A stretch of 18,107 nucleotides of DNA from Hyphomicrobiales bacterium (GTDB taxonomy: Bacteria; Pseudomonadota; Alphaproteobacteria; Rhizobiales; Xanthobacteraceae): NCBI GenBank assembly GCA_021730825.1, contig JAKFYO010000088.1, positions 1 through 18,107 on the forward strand, written 5' to 3'. This document shows, one piece after another, positions 1-7,946 of the stretch (position 1 is the stretch's first letter; each line of letters starts with the position of its first letter). The translations under genes and the position numbers were made by a program. The notes below the pieces were generated by a model. It saw only the letters and a list, made by a program, of their open reading frames with translations. It was not told the DNA's origin and did not search any database.

Positions 1-78
1 GTATTGTTATGGCGAGGACGGCTGGGAGTTGTTGCCCGCGCGCACATAATTCCTATGATGGCAGACAAGGGGAATCCC

Positions 79-1719
79 ATGCCGGCAATCACTTTCAAAG
101 CTCCCGCGGACTATACGCAAGCGGAATATCTGAAGCTGCTCAGCGGCTGGGAGAACGAGCTTCCCAAATCGCAAGACAAGAAAGACATCGCGGTGGTAGG
201 GGCCGGGATGTCCGGGCTTCTATGCGGTTGGCTCTTACAGCGCGCGGGGCACAGGGTTCGCATTTATGAAGCGAATAACATTCCCGGCGGTCGCGTGAAG
301 ACCATGCGCGACGGATTCACGAGCGGGCTTTACGCAGAAGCAGGTGCGATGCGCATTCCTGCGAAGCATAGGCTTACGCTCGATCTTGCAGAACGCTTTG
401 GGCTTTCAACCTGGAATTTCAAGAATTCCTGCGACCAGACTTTCCTGCACTTCAGCAACAAGAAAACACCGCGTACTAGAATCAAGACGGAAAAGCTCGG
501 CCCGCTCGGGATGTTCGGACTGGCGAAAGAGGATTCCGCCTACGAGCAGGTAGCGAACGATATTTTTCTGCTTTGCCTGAATAATTTCATCAAACGGAAG
601 TGCGATCTGCCGGACAGCTTCAGCGTGGAGGAGATCGACGAAAACTCATCCACGCCCGATGATCTGAAAAAGTACCACCGGATACGCGCAGCCCTCGATG
701 TGCTGTCGTTGCGCGAGTTTCTGAAAGACGAGGCGTATCTCACGCGCGAAAAGAAACCGGAGACCAAACTTTCCGCCACCGCGCAGGACTTCGTGGTGCT
801 GATCGAAAATCTCGAAAGCCTGCTTTCGACGTCGATGACGGCGGTGTTCGACGATCTTCTCGCGCTCGGAAGCAGCGAATACAAGCAGATTGCCGGCGGC
901 ATGGATCTCTTGCCGCGCAAGCTCGCAGAAGAAGTCTCAGGTATCACCGAATACAATCAGCGCGTTGTTGCGGTGGAAACGAACGATCATCTACGCAGCG
1001 ACCGCGTCTATGTAGAGCTTGAGAACAGAGCGACCGGCAACAAGTCGGTCCGGAAATTCGATCTTATCGTCTATGCCATTCCATTCACCGGCCTGCGGCA
1101 TATCAGGACGAACGGTTTTACCGATTTTGCGAAGAACCGCGCGATCCGCCAGTTGCATTACGACAATGCGTGCAAGGTCGTGCTCGAATTTTCCGAGCCG
1201 TTCTGGGACGAGGAGAAAATCACGGGCGGCTCGACGATCACGGATTTCCCCATCCGCCGCATCGTCTATCCGATCAAAGAACAGGAAGGGAAACACGGCC
1301 GCTGCGTGCTGTTAGCCAGCTATACGTGGGGCGCGGACAGCCTGCGCTGGAGCGCATTGAAGCCGCACGACCGCATTCGTCATGCGCTCTCCGATGTCGC
1401 GCAGGTACACGGCACTTCTTACGAAGAGCTTGCGCCGAAATGCGTCGGCGGCATGTCGCACACCTGGGATCAGGACGAGTTCGCGAGCGGTGCGTTCGCG
1501 CTGTTCGAGCCGTATCAACTCGGCGATCTATTCACCGATGTCTGGCGGCCGTCAGGCATGTCGCATTACTGCGGCGAGCATACTTCGCTGAAACACGGCT
1601 GGATCGAGGGAGCAGTGGAGTCTGCGATCCGCTGTGCGTCGGAAATCTGCGAGCGCATCGCGAATGACCCCGCGCTGACCGAGAAGCACGAGGCTTCTAA
1701 AGGGCCGCAGTTCGCCTAG
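79..1719 (+). CDS. flavin monoamine oxidase / L-amino-acid oxidase family protein
   Basis: FAD-dependent amine oxidase, about 546 residues, expected to oxidise an amine or amino acid to the imine with transfer of electrons to oxygen or another acceptor; the substrate cannot be told. The dinucleotide-binding motif VVGAGMSG lies at residues 39-46, an acidic residue for the FAD ribose follows (YEA, E64), and IPGGRV (68-73) and AEAGAMRIP (86-94) match the family's FAD and substrate regions. The C-terminal FAD motif is also present (YCGEHTS then GWIEGAVES). No signal peptide is seen, so it is probably cytoplasmic. I chose ATG at 79 because AAGGGG stands about 7 bases upstream; the frame stays open to TTG at 4, and ATGs at 55 and 58 are alternatives. 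It converges on groEL and ends just before a shared terminator. The family is well supported; the substrate is not. Confidence 0.88.
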   Translation: MPAITFKAPADYTQAEYLKLLSGWENELPKSQDKKDIAVVGAGMSGLLCGWLLQRAGHRVRIYEANNIPGGRVKTMRDGFTSGLYAEAGAMRIPAKHRLTLDLAERFGLSTWNFKNSCDQTFLHFSNKKTPRTRIKTEKLGPLGMFGLAKEDSAYEQVANDIFLLCLNNFIKRKCDLPDSFSVEEIDENSSTPDDLKKYHRIRAALDVLSLREFLKDEAYLTREKKPETKLSATAQDFVVLIENLESLLSTSMTAVFDDLLALGSSEYKQIAGGMDLLPRKLAEEVSGITEYNQRVVAVETNDHLRSDRVYVELENRATGNKSVRKFDLIVYAIPFTGLRHIRTNGFTDFAKNRAIRQLHYDNACKVVLEFSEPFWDEEKITGGSTITDFPIRRIVYPIKEQEGKHGRCVLLASYTWGADSLRWSALKPHDRIRHALSDVAQVHGTSYEELAPKCVGGMSHTWDQDEFASGAFALFEPYQLGDLFTDVWRPSGMSHYCGEHTSLKHGWIEGAVESAIRCASEICERIANDPALTEKHEASKGPQFA

Positions 1720-1726
1720 GCCAAAC

Positions 1727-1760
1727 AAAAAAGCCCACTCTTTCGAGCGGGCTTTCTTAT
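1727..1760. terminator. bidirectional rho-independent terminator between amine oxidase and groEL
   Basis: AAAGCCCACTC (1730-1740) and GAGCGGGCTTT (1745-1755) form an 11-bp stem with one mismatch and a TTTC loop. T-rich sequence follows on the plus strand (TCTTATTT), and six A residues precede it, which give a U-run on minus-strand transcripts. It sits between the convergent amine oxidase and groESL units and can serve both. Confidence 0.85.
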
Positions 1761-1798
1761 TTCGTATGAAGCGCCGGACTTAGAAATCTATTCCGCCA

Positions 1799-1824
1799 CC
1801 AAAGCCGGCCTTGGCCGGCTTTGG
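1799..1824. repeat. 12-bp inverted repeat in the groEL 3' region
   Basis: CCAAAGCCGGCC and GGCCGGCTTTGG form a perfect 12-bp inverted repeat around a central TT. It lies between the groEL stop codon and the terminator, so the groEL transcript would carry a very stable GC-rich hairpin. It has no U-tract, so it may act in mRNA 3' stability or as a secondary termination aid. The same bases encode part of the in-frame tail described in the findings. Confidence 0.75.
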
Positions 1825-1846
1825 AATCTTAGATGATGGGCGGTCT

Positions 1847-3507
<1,661 letters not shown>

Positions 3508-3535
3508 TTACTCCTGATGTCTCGACGAGGTTCGC

Positions 3536-3850
3536 TTACGCGGCCTTCTTCTTCGCAGCGGTCTTTTCGAGCACGCCGAGAACGTCGGATTCTTTCATGA
3601 TGATGAGGTCTTCACCGCTGATCTTCACTTCGGTGCCGGACCATTTGCCGAACAGGATGTGGTCGCCGACCTTGAGGTCGATCGGGATGAGCTTGCCGGC
3701 TTCGTCGCGGCCGCCGGGTCCAACGGCGATCACTTCGCCTTCGGACGGCTTTTCCTGCGCGGAATCCGGAATGATGATGCCCGACTTCGTGCGCTCGTCT
3801 GCCTCGATGCGGCGGACGACGACACGGTCATGCAACGGACGAAACTTCAT
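3536..3850 (-). CDS. groES: co-chaperonin GroES (10 kDa subunit)
   Basis: The heptameric lid of the GroEL chamber, cytoplasmic. The 104-residue protein starts [14 protein letters not shown] and has the mobile loop that contacts GroEL at about residues 19-35 ([17 protein letters not shown]). [12 protein letters not shown] and [15 protein letters not shown] follow. It is slightly longer than the 97-residue Escherichia coli protein because of a Lys/Ala-rich tail (KTAAKKKAA). The start is fixed by GGAGG, 7 bases before ATG at 3850; the open frame runs further upstream but crosses the promoter. groES is the first gene of the operon and groEL follows after 34 bases. Confidence 0.98.
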   Translation of the reverse strand: MKFRPLHDRVVVRRIEADERTKSGIIIPDSAQEKPSEGEVIAVGPGGRDEAGKLIPIDLKVGDHILFGKWSGTEVKISGEDLIIMKESDVLGVLEKTAAKKKAA

Positions 3851-3927
3851 AACTAGTCCTCCAAGACCTTGAATTATTGAGCGAATTGGATCGGCGCGCC
3901 GAGGAAATTCAGCCTCGCCTGAGCGCC

Positions 3928-3956
3928 AGATGGGGCCGCGTTCTCGCCCCTTCAAG
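3928..3956 (-). promoter_or_regulatory. sigma-32 (RpoH)-type promoter of groESL
   Basis: On the minus strand CTTGAAG (3956-3950), a 14-base spacer, then CCCCATCT (3935-3928). This is nearly the Escherichia coli sigma-32 consensus (CTTGAAA, then CCCCATNT). Transcription would begin near 3920, giving a leader of about 70 bases before groES. The GGGGC/GCCCC symmetry in this stretch arises from the promoter elements and probably has no separate meaning. Confidence 0.8.
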
Positions 3957-3973
3957 GCGGAGAGTCAACTTTT

Positions 3974-4000
3974 TTGGCACTAGGCGAGTTTGAGTGCCAA
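3974..4000. promoter_or_regulatory. CIRCE operator (HrcA-binding site)
   Basis: TTGGCACTA, nine bases (GGCGAGTTT), then GAGTGCCAA. This is the CIRCE layout of two 9-base arms with a 9-base spacer (consensus TTAGCACTC-N9-GAGTGCTAA), with 8 of 9 arm positions complementary. It sits about 17 bases upstream of the -35 of the heat-shock promoter. HrcA repression through such sites on groESL is established; that this copy works is inferred. Confidence 0.92.
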
Positions 4001-4148
4001 GACTCGGCATGGTTGTCGTCCTGGTTGTTAGCCGCCTTGGGTCTCGGCTGCTAGCGCCTTGATTCTAAACAGCTAAATCAATCTTTGGGCTTGTTCTTCC
4101 GGACGAACAGGCGAACCATCCGGCGTCCTGCAGCATTAAGGATGTCAG

Positions 4149-4424
4149 ATGAATCGGGTTTCGACTGATTTCAGAAAGCAGCTCGACGGCTACGGGCTGA
4201 CGACGGCGCAAATCCTTTATCGGCTGCCGGATCATCCCAGGCTGCTCCAGACCTTCGTCTGGCAGGAATACGACCTCTTTCCGCAGTTTCCGACGCTCTC
4301 TCGCTTCCTCGGCTTCTGGGTGCGGGAACTTGCCGGCCCGCTCCATTCGGTGACGGTCGCGCATGCGCGGCTGATCAAGCCGTCTGAGTTCAGGGCGGTG
4401 AACGGGGAATATTTGTTGAACTGA
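4149..4424 (+). CDS. usg: Usg family protein
   Basis: A small 91-residue soluble protein with no signal peptide or membrane segment. The sequence matches my memory of the alphaproteobacterial Usg family: an N-terminal DFRKQLDGYGLTTAQILYR, then LPDHPRLLQTFVWQEYDLFP, then a tryptophan/aromatic-rich FWVRELAGPLHSVTVAHARL, then a short C-terminus. The family name comes from an old gene-neighbour label; as far as I know its biochemical role is not established. ATG at 4149 follows AAGGA by six bases. It is a single-gene unit, divergent from groESL and convergent with the DsrE-like gene, and it ends 6 bases before a strong terminator. Confidence 0.85.
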   Translation: MNRVSTDFRKQLDGYGLTTAQILYRLPDHPRLLQTFVWQEYDLFPQFPTLSRFLGFWVRELAGPLHSVTVAHARLIKPSEFRAVNGEYLLN

Positions 4425-4430
4425 AATGCG

Positions 4431-4465
4431 AAAGGGCGGCCGAGTGGCCGCCCTTTGCTTTTTAG
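4431..4465. terminator. terminator between usg and the DsrE-like gene
   Basis: AAAGGGCGGCC (4431-4441), loop GAGT, GGCCGCCCTTT (4446-4456): a perfect 11-bp stem followed by GCTTTTTAG. The T-tract favours termination of plus-strand (usg) transcripts. The stem is symmetric and may also block minus-strand transcripts leaving the DsrE-like gene, though the T-run on that side is poor. Confidence 0.9.
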
Positions 4466-4477
4466 CGTTCGCTCTGT

Positions 4478-4816
4478 TCAGAGCGTAATCACCTGGTCCG
4501 GCATGTTGCCGGAGAGCGCCTTGTAGAGATCGGGGAAGCAGCCGATCGGCACGCCGTCCATCAACTGGTTCGCTATCTCGCGCTCGTAGCAGCACTGGTC
4601 GCAGCCCATCAGCAACATGCCCTTGGCTTTCGCGACCTTGTTCAGCCGCTCGCCGATCGGGTTGCCCTTCACGAGCACATAGTTGTTATCCTCGAAGAAG
4701 AACATGCCGGCGACATCGACGCCGTGCCGGTTTTCTTCAAGCTGCGGCAGGATCATCTTGGCAAGAACGTAAGAGATATTATGCCGTTGCGTGGCGAAGA
4801 TGTAAGCGACTTTCAT
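4478..4816 (-). CDS. DsrE-like small thiol protein (last gene of ABC operon)
   Basis: A cytoplasmic protein of 112 residues with a DsrE/DsrF-like alpha/beta fold (MKVAYIFAT at the start, repeated hydrophobic strands, GMLLMGCDQC near residue 67). DsrE-family proteins carry sulfur on a conserved cysteine in sulfur-relay pathways; here C72, C75 and C76 form the cluster GCDQCC and C93 follows. It resembles proteins I recall under the label SaoD, from gene sets tied to organometal or selenium handling, but I cannot verify that. Its start overlaps the end of the NifU-like gene by 38 bases and the pair is probably translationally coupled. GGGG stands about 7 bases before ATG at 4816. The DsrE-like fold is moderately certain; its cargo (sulfur, selenium or metal) is inference. 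Confidence 0.78.
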   Translation of the reverse strand: MKVAYIFATQRHNISYVLAKMILPQLEENRHGVDVAGMFFFEDNNYVLVKGNPIGERLNKVAKAKGMLLMGCDQCCYEREIANQLMDGVPIGCFPDLYKALSGNMPDQVITL

Positions 4817-5231
4817 TCATGGCCCCTGTTTGACGAAGTAGTGCGGATTGGATTGCGGAACGGAGTGCTGCGACGGCGAGATTGGCGCGGTCGCGGCGGA
4901 AAACGGGAACGCCGTCGAGCGTTTCGATCAGCGTATGCGCCGAGATCGCAATCGCGGAAGCGAGCGATAGCTGCTCAGCTTCTTCGGCAAGCACTTCGGC
5001 ATAAGCGGTGAGGGCGACGCAGGACGTAACCTTGAAGCGGACCGCTTTGACCACGCCGTTCTCGAGGTCGAGGCTGAATTGCGCTTCGAGGCCGTTGGCA
5101 TCGGTGATTTTTTCGCCCGCGACAGAAAGCGGCTCAGCACGATTGCGGCGCAGACCGCGATCGAAGCAATCGCTGACGGTGCGGCGGCGCGAGGCACCGC
5201 AGCAGCCTTGCGTGCATTCTTCCGGGTTCAT
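4779..5231 (-). CDS. divergent NifU/IscU-like protein with N-terminal cysteine cluster
   Basis: 150 residues. The part from about residue 45 to 132 reads like the IscU/NifU N-terminal fold: strands QFSLDLENGVVKAVRFKV, then TSCVALTAYAEVLAEEAEQ in place of the YGCGSAIAS helix, and a C-terminal helix (RANLAVAALRSAIQ) in place of the one after the third scaffold cysteine. Of the three cysteines that hold the cluster in IscU, only C71 seems to be kept; the first (ACGD motif) and third (HC before the last helix) are replaced. Extra cysteines lie in a unique N-terminus (ECTQGCCG: C6, C10, C11, plus C22). ATG at 5231 comes one base after the permease stop (TGA-C-ATG). It is better called a NifU-like carrier than a working scaffold. 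The family is inferred from pattern only. Confidence 0.72.
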   Translation of the reverse strand: MNPEECTQGCCGASRRRTVSDCFDRGLRRNRAEPLSVAGEKITDANGLEAQFSLDLENGVVKAVRFKVTSCVALTAYAEVLAEEAEQLSLASAIAISAHTLIETLDGVPVFRRDRANLAVAALRSAIQSALLRQTGAMNESRLHLRHATA

Positions 5232-5232
5232 G

Positions 5233-5994
5233 TCAGTGCCAGCGCAGCAGGCGCTTTTCCGCCTGATTGGCGAGCGCGAAGATGACGAGCACGACCGCGA
5301 GAATAAGAAGTACGAGCGCCATCATCAGCGCGGCGTTGTAGGTACTCTGCGCAAACGAAATCAGATAGCCAAGTCCCCGGCTCGCGCCGACGAACTCGCC
5401 GACCACGGCGCCCGTAAACGCGAAGCCGACCGCGACTTTCAGGTTATGCAGCACCGACGCTGTGATCGAAGGCAGATAGACCTGGCGCAACAGCGCCCAG
5501 CGCCCGCCGCCCAAGGTCACGATCCGTTCGACCAGTTTACGGTCGACGTTCTTCACCGCGCCGAACACGTTGAAGAAAATCACGACCGCGACCAGTACGA
5601 AGGAAAGCGCGATCTTCGACCCCAAGCCAATGCCGAACCAGATAATGAAGAGCGGAGCCAGAATCACGCGCGGGATGGCATTGAGCACCAGCATGACCGG
5701 CTCGATCAATTCCGAAAGCAGGCGCACGAGCGCGGCCAGAATTCCGAACACGATGCCCGCGAGCAGGCCGAGCACGAGCCCGCCGAGTGCGGCAGTGAAA
5801 GTCGCCTGCATGTGCGGCCAGATACGGCCCTCGAGAAAAAGGTCGCGCAACGCGATGCCGACCGCTGAAGGACGCGGCATATAAAGCGGATTGAGCCATC
5901 CCAAAGTGCCGGCATATTCCCAGAACGCGAGCAAGGCTCCGAGCGTGGCGAGCTGACGGACCAACGCGTAGCGGGGATGCAGAAGCGTCTTCAT
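5233..5994 (-). CDS. ABC transporter permease, NitT/TauT (SsuC/TauC) type
   Basis: An integral membrane protein of 253 residues, the pore subunit of an import system. Hydrophobic segments lie near residues 16-30, 66-92, 99-121, 128-148, 185-200 and 222-243, the usual six-helix plan of this family. The cytoplasmic EAA-like loop (TLGGGRWALLRQVYLPSITASVLHNLKVAVG, written here in parts: TLGGGRWALLRQVYLPS at 160-176, then ITASVLHNLKVAVG) would couple to the ATPase. VVGEFVGASRGLGYLI is typical of NitT/TauT permeases. ATG at 5994 overlaps the ATPase stop in an ATGA junction, and the NifU-like gene starts one base after its own stop. Homodimeric use is expected since only one permease gene is present. 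Confidence 0.93.
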   Translation of the reverse strand: MKTLLHPRYALVRQLATLGALLAFWEYAGTLGWLNPLYMPRPSAVGIALRDLFLEGRIWPHMQATFTAALGGLVLGLLAGIVFGILAALVRLLSELIEPVMLVLNAIPRVILAPLFIIWFGIGLGSKIALSFVLVAVVIFFNVFGAVKNVDRKLVERIVTLGGGRWALLRQVYLPSITASVLHNLKVAVGFAFTGAVVGEFVGASRGLGYLISFAQSTYNAALMMALVLLILAVVLVIFALANQAEKRLLRWH

Positions 5995-6773
5995 TCGGCA
6001 GCCATCGCGCTGTGTGGATTGCTGCCGTGGCCGTTGGAGCCACCTTCGACTTCGTGCGAAAGATCGTTCCAGAGTTTTTCCAGAAGCGGGGCGTAAGCAG
6101 GATGGAGGCGGGCGCGTACGAGATCGCGCGGGCGAGGAATCGGGATCGTATATTGCTGCGAGATTTTCGCGCGCGGGCCTTGCGACAGAAGATAGACCAC
6201 GTCGGAGAGCGAGATCGCTTCTTCGAGATCGTGGGTGACCAGCAGCACCGCGATCTTCTTGCGCTCGACGAGCTGCACCACGTCCTGGATGATCTTCGTG
6301 CGTACGATAGCGTCCAGCGATGCGAACGGCTCGTCCATCAAGATCAGCTTGGGCTCGAGCGCGAGCACCTGTGCGAGCGCGACCCGCTTGCGCTGTCCGC
6401 CGGAAAGACGGCGCGGATAGCGGTCCTCCAAGCCTTCAAGACCTAGACTTGCGAGCCACTCGTCGGCTTTCTTCAGCGCTTCCGCTTTCGGCACGCCGCG
6501 GAAGCGAAGACCCAGCGACACGTTCTGTCTGGCGGTGCGCCACGGCAAGAGCGCGTCGTCCTGAAACAGGATGCCGACTTCGGATTTCGGGCGCCCGAGA
6601 TCGACCGTGCCGGCGAACGGCTTTTGCAGTCCCATCGCTGCGCGCAGGAGCGATGACTTGCCGGAGCCCGAAGGCCCGACGAGGCTTACGAATTGTCCGT
6701 TGCCGACCTGAAGGCTTGCCCCTTCGAGGACGGGCTCGCCGCCATAGGAAAGGGAGACATTACTGACGCGCAA
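5991..6773 (-). CDS. ABC transporter ATP-binding protein, NitT/TauT (SsuB/TauB) type
   Basis: The cytoplasmic ATPase subunit, 260 residues. Walker A GPSGSGKSS lies at 33-41, the Q-loop at Q71 (ILFQDD), the signature LSGGQ at 123-127, Walker B LILMDEP at 143-149 and the switch histidine at H181 (VTHD). ALLPWRT after the Q-loop is characteristic of the nitrate/sulfonate/taurine class. The start is an unusual TTG at 6773; it is supported by GGAGG, made from the last codons of the binding-protein gene 9 bases upstream, and by the next methionine lying after Walker A. The start lies 5 bases after the previous stop, which suggests coupled translation. The C-terminus has an ordinary Asn/Gly-rich tail. 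Confidence 0.95.
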   Translation of the reverse strand: MRVSNVSLSYGGEPVLEGASLQVGNGQFVSLVGPSGSGKSSLLRAAMGLQKPFAGTVDLGRPKSEVGILFQDDALLPWRTARQNVSLGLRFRGVPKAEALKKADEWLASLGLEGLEDRYPRRLSGGQRKRVALAQVLALEPKLILMDEPFASLDAIVRTKIIQDVVQLVERKKIAVLLVTHDLEEAISLSDVVYLLSQGPRAKISQQYTIPIPRPRDLVRARLHPAYAPLLEKLWNDLSHEVEGGSNGHGSNPHSAMAAE

Positions 6774-6778
6774 GAAAC

Positions 6779-7846
6779 TTATCCTCCGGCGATGGAGGTA
6801 TCGTGCAGGCCGCCGATATTGGTGTCTGCCTTAATGAGGCCGCCGACCGCGAGCGAATTCGCGACGCGCTTCACGGCCGCGGGGTCGATCGAAACCGTTT
6901 CCGGATAAAGCCCGTTACGGTAACGCACCAGAATGTCGCCGAGCTGTTTGGTGTTGAGACCGGTGGTCATTTCCTTGGGGAAGGCAGCGACGAGCTGGTC
7001 GCCGGAAAGCGTGCGAAGACCTTTCAGAGCTTCGGCTAATCCCTTCACAAGCGCTCGCATGTCGGCGCGGCGTTCGTCGAATTCCTTCGTGCGAACGGCG
7101 ACGCCCATGAACTCGTAAGCGCCGCCGAGAAATTTATCGGCGTCTTTCGAGTCCATCGCATTCATGATCACGCGCGAACCCGCTTCTTGCAGAATGCTGA
7201 GTGCAGGTTCCTGTACGAGACCTGCATCCACGTCGCCGCGGCGCACCGCTTCGAGCAAGTTCACGCCGAGGGTCGCGAACTGAACGCTGTTTACATCGGC
7301 ATTCGCCTGTTTGAGCAGGAAGAGAAGAAGCGCGTGATCGGCGTTGCCGAGCGCGGAGACGCCGACTGTTTTGCCTTCGAGGTCTTTGACCGTCTTGATT
7401 TTGTCCGCAGCCTTCGGCGTGGTGACGAGCGCGAAGAGGGGCAGGCGGCCGGTGACGGCGAAGCGCTTGATTTCGGCGCCTTTGGAAAAAGCCTGGATCG
7501 CAACATCTAGCGCGGTCGCTGCGTAATCGACTGCGCCGCCGACCAGAGCCTGCATCGCGGCACTGCCGCCGCGCGTGTAAATCAGCTCGACGTCAAGACC
7601 CTGATTTTTCCAATAGCCGGCCGAACGCGCGACTTCGTAAGGCACGCCGCAAAGAATCTGGCTGCAATAAGCGAGCTTTACCGGCTTTAGCGTTTGCGCG
7701 GTGGCGCCACCCGTTCCGGAAAGAGCGCCGGCGATAACAGCGGCACCTTTCAGCACCGAACGCCGCGAGACGTCGGGTGCCGCGATTTCCTTGCTCGACT
7801 TAATGCCCTTGGGAACGCTGGCCTGATTTTCGTCGCAGCAGCTCAT
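6779..7846 (-). CDS. Tat-exported ABC substrate-binding protein, NitT/TauT (NMT1/THI5-like) type
   Basis: A periplasmic binding protein of 355 residues that delivers an unknown small molecule to the permease. The signal peptide has a twin-arginine motif, VSRRSVLKG (26-34), then a hydrophobic run ending ATAQ near residue 51. The body fits the NMT1/THI5 fold: VKLAYCSQILCGVPYEVAR at 56-74, GYWKNQGLDVELI, GGSAAMQALVGGAVDYAAT, then DLEGKTVGVS and the DAGLVQEPA segment. The Arg-Arg is preceded by an unusually long leader that starts MSCCDENQ, with an adjacent cysteine pair on the cytoplasmic side; C61 and C66 fall in the mature part. ATG at 7846 follows CGGAG by 8 bases. This is the first gene of a five-gene unit. 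The substrate cannot be read from sequence. Confidence 0.9.
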   Translation of the reverse strand: MSCCDENQASVPKGIKSSKEIAAPDVSRRSVLKGAAVIAGALSGTGGATAQTLKPVKLAYCSQILCGVPYEVARSAGYWKNQGLDVELIYTRGGSAAMQALVGGAVDYAATALDVAIQAFSKGAEIKRFAVTGRLPLFALVTTPKAADKIKTVKDLEGKTVGVSALGNADHALLLFLLKQANADVNSVQFATLGVNLLEAVRRGDVDAGLVQEPALSILQEAGSRVIMNAMDSKDADKFLGGAYEFMGVAVRTKEFDERRADMRALVKGLAEALKGLRTLSGDQLVAAFPKEMTTGLNTKQLGDILVRYRNGLYPETVSIDPAAVKRVANSLAVGGLIKADTNIGGLHDTSIAGG

Positions 7847-7857
7847 GATGCGCTCCG

Positions 7858-7900
7858 TTGAGTTTCCGGGTTTCCAAACTCATACACCCGGAAATCTCAA
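7858..7900 (-). promoter_or_regulatory. leader inverted repeat with alternative hairpins before the binding-protein gene
   Basis: In the minus-strand RNA, TTGAGATTTCCGGG (7900-7887) pairs with CCCGGAAACTCAA (7870-7858), 13 pairs with one bulged A and a 16-base loop, ending at the ribosome site CGGAG. The same right arm can instead pair as AAACTC with GAGTTT inside the loop, so two exclusive folds exist. It could be a translational switch or a protein operator; which is unknown. A weak promoter pair, TTGTCT-N17-TATGAG, overlaps it. Confidence 0.6.
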
Positions 7901-7919
7901 CAGACAAATGCCGTCAAAA

Positions 7920-7942
7920 GTATAAATCTACGTTCTTTATAC
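7920..7942. promoter_or_regulatory. palindromic operator-like site upstream of the ABC operon
   Basis: GTATAAA (7920-7926), nine bases, TTTATAC (7936-7942): perfect 7-bp arms with 16 bases from start to start, about one and a half helical turns. It lies between the SDR stop and the binding-protein gene in an AT-rich pocket of GC-rich DNA. This suggests a dimeric repressor or activator site, but no regulator gene is nearby. Confidence 0.5.
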
Positions 7943-7946
7943 GTAA

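Larger units (their letters stand above)
3851..4148. other. regulatory intergenic region between groES and the Usg-like gene
   Basis: This 298-base divergent intergenic region holds the groES ribosome site (GGAGG, 3858-3862), the heat-shock promoter and the CIRCE site. Between 4001 and 4130 I see no clear sigma-70 pair, repeat or RNA gene. The promoter of the Usg-like gene must lie here but I cannot place it. AAGGA at 4138-4142 is that gene's ribosome site. Confidence 0.7.

Noticed and set aside
3932..3950. GGGGC/GCCCC hairpin in the groES leader as a possible RNA thermometer
   Set aside because: These bases are explained by the -35/-10 of the sigma-32-type promoter and mostly lie upstream of the predicted transcript start.
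4065..4595. 176-codon minus-strand frame over usg and its terminator
   Set aside because: It runs through the terminator hairpin and opposes a recognisable Usg-family gene.
5008..5868. 286-codon plus-strand frame opposite the NifU-like and permease genes
   Set aside because: The product is extremely rich in Arg, Glu, Asp and Gln, typical of antisense frames; the minus strand holds coherent genes with motifs and coupled starts.
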